This document shows positions 59,723 through 64,000 of a DNA stretch of 64,000 bases, in pieces. The position numbers were made by a program, and so were the translations under genes. The stretch is from NCBI RefSeq assembly GCF_039543245.1, contig NZ_BAABJJ010000001.1:62001-126000 (forward strand). Direction: 5' to 3'. This DNA is from Algibacter_G agarivorans. GTDB taxonomy: Bacteria > Bacteroidota > Bacteroidia > Flavobacteriales > Flavobacteriaceae. The notes beneath the pieces were generated by a model. The model was given only the letters and a program-made list of their open reading frames with translations. It had not been told where the DNA came from and did no database searches. How positions within the stretch are numbered: the stretch's first letter is position 1; the number at the start of each line of letters is the position of its first letter.

Positions 59723-60271
59723 TTATTGTTTAGCTAATATATATTCGTATCTGGTAACAGGACTGTTATCGGAATCGAACCTTTCGTAATTCAAAGATAA
59801 TTTAGGTGCATCTCCAGAAATTCCAGAGAATGTTCTCATGTAAAAAATGACATTTTCACCATTAATTTGAGTTTCTATGCCAGATGATGCATTAATTCCT
59901 AATTCTTTGTTAACTAGGTTAATCGCGTCATTGGTTATCCAAGACCAAGATCCTGTACCTTCAGATATTACATACGCCATTGGAGAATTTCCAATACTTG
60001 TTGTTAAAGCCCCATTATCAATTTTCAAAGTGAAATCTGAAAACGGCATACTAGCAATAGCATTCGTAATATCTACTTTGGTCGCAAATTCAGGAAAGCT
60101 TTTCTTTTCAGCGTCTAAATCTATTTGACTTACTTTTTCTATAGCCCAAGTTCCTATAATTTGCTCGCTTCTGTTTACAGCATCGCCGTATTCGCCTTCA
60201 TTGTCGGGTGAACATTGCGAGAACATCACCACTAGACTTATAAAAAAGCTGTATTTAATTATTTTTTTCAT
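59723..60271 (-). CDS. DUF5004-like lipoprotein of the Sus-like locus
   Basis: 182 residues from ATG 60271. The frame is open 30 codons upstream, but that would overlap the SusD gene, whereas this Met gives a lipoprotein signal (MKKIIKYSFFISLVVMFSQC) and a 13-base gap. Beta-rich lipocalin-like core (IIGTWAIEKVSQIDLDAEK, FTLKIDNGALTTSIGNSPM, SWSWITNDAINLVNKE) as in DUF5004 proteins often found in glycan loci. Probably a surface or periplasmic accessory; role unknown. Confidence 0.72.
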   Translation of the reverse strand: MKKIIKYSFFISLVVMFSQCSPDNEGEYGDAVNRSEQIIGTWAIEKVSQIDLDAEKKSFPEFATKVDITNAIASMPFSDFTLKIDNGALTTSIGNSPMAYVISEGTGSWSWITNDAINLVNKELGINASSGIETQINGENVIFYMRTFSGISGDAPKLSLNYERFDSDNSPVTRYEYILAKQ

Positions 60272-60284
60272 CGTTTTCTTTTTT

Positions 60285-61730
60285 TTAGTTACAACCACCT
60301 GTTGGGTTTTGAATAAATCCTGTAAACACTTCAGTTGCTGGAAATTGAAATACAATACCATTACAATTCCAAGGGGCGTTTCTTATGGTAAGTGAGCTTT
60401 CGCTAACTCCAATTCTTTTTAAGTCGTTAATTCTATTTCCTTCTCCAAGTAATTCTACGCGTCTTTGATTTCTAATAAGCGTAATTAATTGTTCTTTTGA
60501 AAGACCACTAACTGTAGAAAGTCCAGCTCTATCTAAAATTAAATTAACATCAGTTTCAGCTTGAGAAAGGCCGCTAGTTTCTGCAGCAGCCTCGGCTCTG
60601 ATTAAAAGTAATTCTGTATAATGTGCCAACGGTACGTGTAAAATTCCTTTGTTAAATTTATTTAAGAAATATTCGCCATCTGTTTCTTCAAGCAATGCTT
60701 TTCTTTTGTCTGTTGACGGAATGGCGTTGTATAAATCTTGCATGATTCTGATGGTGCTATTAGAAACCGCTAAATCTGTTCTATATCTGCCAAAAGTTCC
60801 ACCTTTGCTATTTGCTGTAGATTCGGATACGATTCCGAAAATGGTTTCAACATTTGGTGTCTCAGTATTGTTATTATCAACCAAGTTTCCAGCAAATCTT
60901 TCAGTTCCTGTATCACCACCTTGATATAAATTAACATCAAAAACAGCCGATGTATTTGTTAATGTACTATTCGCATAATTAAAAGCTTGTTCATAATTTG
61001 ATCCCGCTGTGTCAATATCGGGTCCAAATCCGGCTTGAAAAAATACTTTTGCTAAATACGCTTGTGCTGCCGCCTTACTGGCATAATTTGGATCTTTGGA
61101 GTTTGTGGTGTTCAATAAACTTTCTGCCTCCTTTAAATCACTAACAAGGTTTTCATAATTCTGAGCCACAGTACCTCTGTTTTGTCCAATCGCATTATCG
61201 ACCGAAGTAATGTACTGTATTCCCAAATGTGAATTATCTGCGCTATACCCAGGTGAGTGCGACATGAATCTTGAAATTTCAAAATGCGCCATCGCCCGTA
61301 AAAGCAGTGCTTCACCTTTTATTTCTTGCACTCTTGAATCTGTAGCAGATAACCCCAAAGCTTCGAGATTATTTTCAATATGCCCTAACACCACATTAGC
61401 GTCTAGTACAATTCTATAAAACCCTCGGTACATATTATCTCTAATCGTATTATTAAAGAATGATGTACTTCTGTTATAAATTTCGGTTTCATCAGAATTA
61501 ATTCCATTAGACCCATCAATATTATCACCATTAATTTCAGCATAAAGTTGAGCATTTCCGCCTAAGGGCCAACCCAATTCATTGTAACCTGCGTTTAATA
61601 GCGCTTCTAAATCGGCCAAGTTTGTTGGACCAACTATATCGACATTTTCAGGAAGTTCTTCTAAATCACATGAAACAAACATGGATATAGAGAAAAACAA
61701 TCCTAATAATAATTTTATATTAATTTTCAT
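60285..61730 (-). CDS. RagB/SusD-family nutrient-binding lipoprotein
   Basis: About 481 residues from ATG 61730, which leaves an SPII signal (MKINIKLLLGLFFSISMFVS then Cys); two upstream Met codons overlap the SusC gene end. SusD fold: LADLEALLNAGYNELGWPLG at the N-terminus, TPR-like helices (IKGEALLLRAMAHFEISRFM, AYLAKVFFQAGFG), and the C-terminal RNQRRVELLGEGNRINDLKR that defines the family. Forms the lid of the SusC transporter at the cell surface and binds the glycan. Lies ten bases downstream of the SusC gene. Confidence 0.93.
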   Translation of the reverse strand: MKINIKLLLGLFFSISMFVSCDLEELPENVDIVGPTNLADLEALLNAGYNELGWPLGGNAQLYAEINGDNIDGSNGINSDETEIYNRSTSFFNNTIRDNMYRGFYRIVLDANVVLGHIENNLEALGLSATDSRVQEIKGEALLLRAMAHFEISRFMSHSPGYSADNSHLGIQYITSVDNAIGQNRGTVAQNYENLVSDLKEAESLLNTTNSKDPNYASKAAAQAYLAKVFFQAGFGPDIDTAGSNYEQAFNYANSTLTNTSAVFDVNLYQGGDTGTERFAGNLVDNNNTETPNVETIFGIVSESTANSKGGTFGRYRTDLAVSNSTIRIMQDLYNAIPSTDKRKALLEETDGEYFLNKFNKGILHVPLAHYTELLLIRAEAAAETSGLSQAETDVNLILDRAGLSTVSGLSKEQLITLIRNQRRVELLGEGNRINDLKRIGVSESSLTIRNAPWNCNGIVFQFPATEVFTGFIQNPTGGCN

Positions 61731-61740
61731 CGTTTCCATT

Positions 61741-64000
61741 TTAAAAAGTTGCATTAATATTAAATGTGAATGATCTTGACTGTGGAATACTTAAGTACGA
61801 CACATTCGGCGATAAGTTTCTATCTCTTTGAAATTGGAAATCTCTCGCAATTTCAGGATCACCACCAGGGAATTTGGTCCAAGTAAATAAATTAGAACCT
61901 GTTAAAGCTAATTTTAATGAGCTTATGCCAGTGCCATTTAAAAACTCGGTTGGTAATGTATAATTAAGCGATACATTTCTTAACCTCAAATAAGAAGCAT
62001 CATATAAAAAACCAGTATGATTATATTGCCATACACTGGAAAGTCCACTTACTTCGTTATGATCATGAAAAAGCCTTGGTTGTTCAGTAACATCACCTGG
62101 ATTTCTCCATCTGTCATATATATCCGTTCTCACGTTTGATGAATTATTTCCGTCAATAAATGTTCCTAAAGCTCTTTTTGCATAACTGTCGTAAATATTA
62201 CCTCCAATGGTAAATACAAAGTCGGTATCCAAGCCCCAGTTTTTATACTTAAACTTATTACCAAATCCGCCTGTTGCATCTGGAATAACAGAACCTGCTG
62301 AAACCCTATTGGCAAGATCGAAAGTTTTGGTTTCATTTCCTGCTTTATCCAAGAAAATTGGCAAACCATCTGTAGAATCCACTCTAGCAAAACGAACTAA
62401 ATAGTTGGTTCCAATAGGCTGTCCTTCTATAACACGGGTATCATTAAATCCACCTTCTAATAAATCTGGACTTACACCTCCTAAGCTAATTAACTTATTG
62501 GCGTTATGTGCTATATTAAAAGTCGTTGTCCAAGAAAAATTATCATTGACTACATTTTTAGAGGTAAAATTAAATTCAATACCCTTGTTTTCAATTTCAG
62601 CAGCATTTATCCATAGACTTTCTCCAAATCCTGAAGATGGAATTTGAAATAAATCCAATAATACATCTTTAGATTTTTTGTAATATCCAGATAACTCAGT
62701 TTCAATACGGTTATTAAACAAGTTTAATTCAATTCCGAAATCTACCGTTTGAGCCGTTTCCCATTTTAAATCTGGGTTGTCCAGTCTAATAATAGATTTA
62801 TATTCATTACCTAAATAATTAGTCCCTGAATTTGGAATACTATAAGCACCAAATCTTGAATCATTTCCTATTTCGGAGTTACCCGTTATACCATAGGATG
62901 TTTTAATTTTCAATAAACTTATAGCATCACTATTCGCTACAAAACCATGCTGAGAAAAATTATAGGCCGCAGAGACTGTTGGAAAAAACCCATATCTGTT
63001 ATTTTCCCCAAAACGAGATGAACCATCAAGTCTTGCAAGCGCCATTAAATCAAGCGCATCATTATATGAATAATTAATACGTCCAAAATAAGAAGCAAAA
63101 GAATAAGCTGTTTTACCAGTGCTTTCTCTAGAATAATCAGGCGCATCCGATTCATAAAGTGGCACAGGACTATTTATGTGCCCTTGTGGATCTCCAAATT
63201 TATATAACAATCGCTCACTACGTTGGTATTCTGTACCTAGTAAAAAGTTAAAAGCATGTTTATCATTAAGATCCCAAAGGTATGAAGCCGTAAAATTCGT
63301 ATTGTAATTAGTTACAAAAAATGGGTTTGCAGAAGCATAGGTGTTTTGTTCTTCTTCTGGTTTGCCAGCAATTCTGTCTACCTCAATAGATTGCCAGTAA
63401 TAATCTCTAAAATCCATATAATCCAAAGACCCTGTGGCTCTTAAATAAAGATTGTCTATAGGTTGAAAATCAACAGCAATAGAATTTATAGTCCGCATTT
63501 CTTCAGACCGTCTATCTCTATATTCCAATTCCACTAATGGATTCCCAAACGTGTTATCTATGTCCCCATTGTCTTGATAAGGTGAATAAAAGGGTAACGT
63601 AAAGCTTTGTGCATTTCTCCACGTATCGTTAATGTTTACCTTATCGTAAACCCCTTTTGTTAATGAAGTATTTAAACCAATTTTTAAATTTTTGAGTATT
63701 TGATAATCTAAATTGAAACGCCCACTTAACCTTTTATATTCATCATTTTTAATAAAGGATTCTGTATCATCATAAGACAAGTTTGCATAAGTTTTTAGTT
63801 TTTCAGTTCCATAATTTACAGAAAAACTATGTCTGTTAGAAAACCCGGTTTTAGTGACCAAATCTATCCAATCAGTATTGGTGTTTAGGGCATCTTCCCA
63901 AGAAATATTCCTAGGCAAAGGCACTAAACCTGTATTGCCATCATTTTCCCAAGCTTCTTGATACACTTGTAACAATTGCTTATTATTCAATACTTTTGGT
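61741..64000 (-). CDS. SusC/RagA-family TonB-dependent transporter (5' part outside window)
   Basis: The frame stays open to base 64000 (codons P-K-V-L-N-N-K precede any start), so only the last 750 or so residues of a protein near 1000 are seen. The N-terminal carboxypeptidase-like and plug domains are missing. The visible part is a barrel: WIDLVTKTGFSNRHSFSVNY, LSGRFNLDYQILKNLKIGLN, IAVDFQPIDNLYLRATGSLD, FGRINYSYNDALDLMALARL, GIEFNFTSKNVVNDNFSWTT and the terminal Phe of PQSRSFTFNINATF. It imports glycan fragments with the SusD partner that follows. First visible gene of the Sus-like operon. Confidence 0.92.
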   Translation of the reverse strand, partial: PKVLNNKQLLQVYQEAWENDGNTGLVPLPRNISWEDALNTNTDWIDLVTKTGFSNRHSFSVNYGTEKLKTYANLSYDDTESFIKNDEYKRLSGRFNLDYQILKNLKIGLNTSLTKGVYDKVNINDTWRNAQSFTLPFYSPYQDNGDIDNTFGNPLVELEYRDRRSEEMRTINSIAVDFQPIDNLYLRATGSLDYMDFRDYYWQSIEVDRIAGKPEEEQNTYASANPFFVTNYNTNFTASYLWDLNDKHAFNFLLGTEYQRSERLLYKFGDPQGHINSPVPLYESDAPDYSRESTGKTAYSFASYFGRINYSYNDALDLMALARLDGSSRFGENNRYGFFPTVSAAYNFSQHGFVANSDAISLLKIKTSYGITGNSEIGNDSRFGAYSIPNSGTNYLGNEYKSIIRLDNPDLKWETAQTVDFGIELNLFNNRIETELSGYYKKSKDVLLDLFQIPSSGFGESLWINAAEIENKGIEFNFTSKNVVNDNFSWTTTFNIAHNANKLISLGGVSPDLLEGGFNDTRVIEGQPIGTNYLVRFARVDSTDGLPIFLDKAGNETKTFDLANRVSAGSVIPDATGGFGNKFKYKNWGLDTDFVFTIGGNIYDSYAKRALGTFIDGNNSSNVRTDIYDRWRNPGDVTEQPRLFHDHNEVSGLSSVWQYNHTGFLYDASYLRLRNVSLNYTLPTEFLNGTGISSLKLALTGSNLFTWTKFPGGDPEIARDFQFQRDRNLSPNVSYLSIPQSRSFTFNINATF

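Noticed and set aside
60272..60361. Longer N-terminus for the DUF5004-like protein
   Set aside because: It would overlap the SusD gene and hide a clear lipoprotein signal that starts at 60271.
1..64000. CRISPR array, prophage, conjugative element or transposase-bearing IS
   Set aside because: No regularly spaced direct repeats and no cas, phage structural, relaxase or transposase genes in either strand.

Overview
The window is AT-rich chromosomal DNA that most likely comes from a marine-type member of the Flavobacteriaceae (Bacteroidota). The evidence is a SusC/SusD-type locus with a surface amylase, two proteins ending in type IX secretion (T9SS) sorting domains, many SPII lipoproteins, a TTTG-N19-TAnnTTTG promoter in front of the lacI-type gene, and family choices such as GSCFA, DUF5522, long-form urocanase and bestrophin. 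I saw no rRNA, tRNA, CRISPR array, phage genes or classical transposase.

Layout. 1-20.9 kb is mostly housekeeping and amino-acid metabolism: map (partial), a methyltransferase, apbE, an anti-sigma-like TPR protein, a T9SS lipase, pruA, an NRDE protein, a minus-strand operon ending in hemL, hutU and an aromatic amino acid hydroxylase. 21.1-24.5 kb is an accessory island with two compact minus-strand modules. The first is a PD-(D/E)XK nuclease-like gene overlapping an unknown partner. The second is a tight TIR / small membrane protein / TIR-like operon that looks like an NAD-signalling antiphage system but has no known Thoeris ThsA. Each module is bracketed by a short inverted boundary motif, and the DNA between them is a long imperfect palindrome that resembles an integron attC site. 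24.6-34 kb holds an enoyl-CoA hydratase, a rhodanese, a TPR histidine kinase and response regulator operon, and secreted proteins. 34.4-46.2 kb holds alaS, an M23 peptidase, MerR, a LemA/TPM cluster, der, era and an FKBP. 46.3-50.6 kb is a 2-keto-3-deoxygluconate operon (eda, a PPi-type PFK, kdgK) divergent from a LacI regulator with two visible operators. 54-64 kb is a Sus-like alpha-glucan locus (SusC, SusD, a DUF5004-like lipoprotein, a secreted domain protein, a SusE/F-like protein, a GH13 amylase), cut at its 5' end by the window edge.

A second theme is decay and small repeats. Three GxxExxY (PDDEXK_3) nuclease genes occur at about 0.6, 14.8 and 34 kb. Each sits between inverted-repeat arms built from 8-10 bp units, and each is broken in a different way (frameshift, massive deletion, nonsense codon). 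An HNH/DUF3223 gene and a third TPM gene are also broken. Several palindromic repeat families lie between genes, and at least two short tandem repeats lie inside or at the start of coding sequences.

The most promising candidates for something new are the TIR-membrane-TIR operon in its cassette-like borders and the inverted-repeat-bounded GxxExxY cassettes. All family names come from reading the translated sequence; no database search was run.
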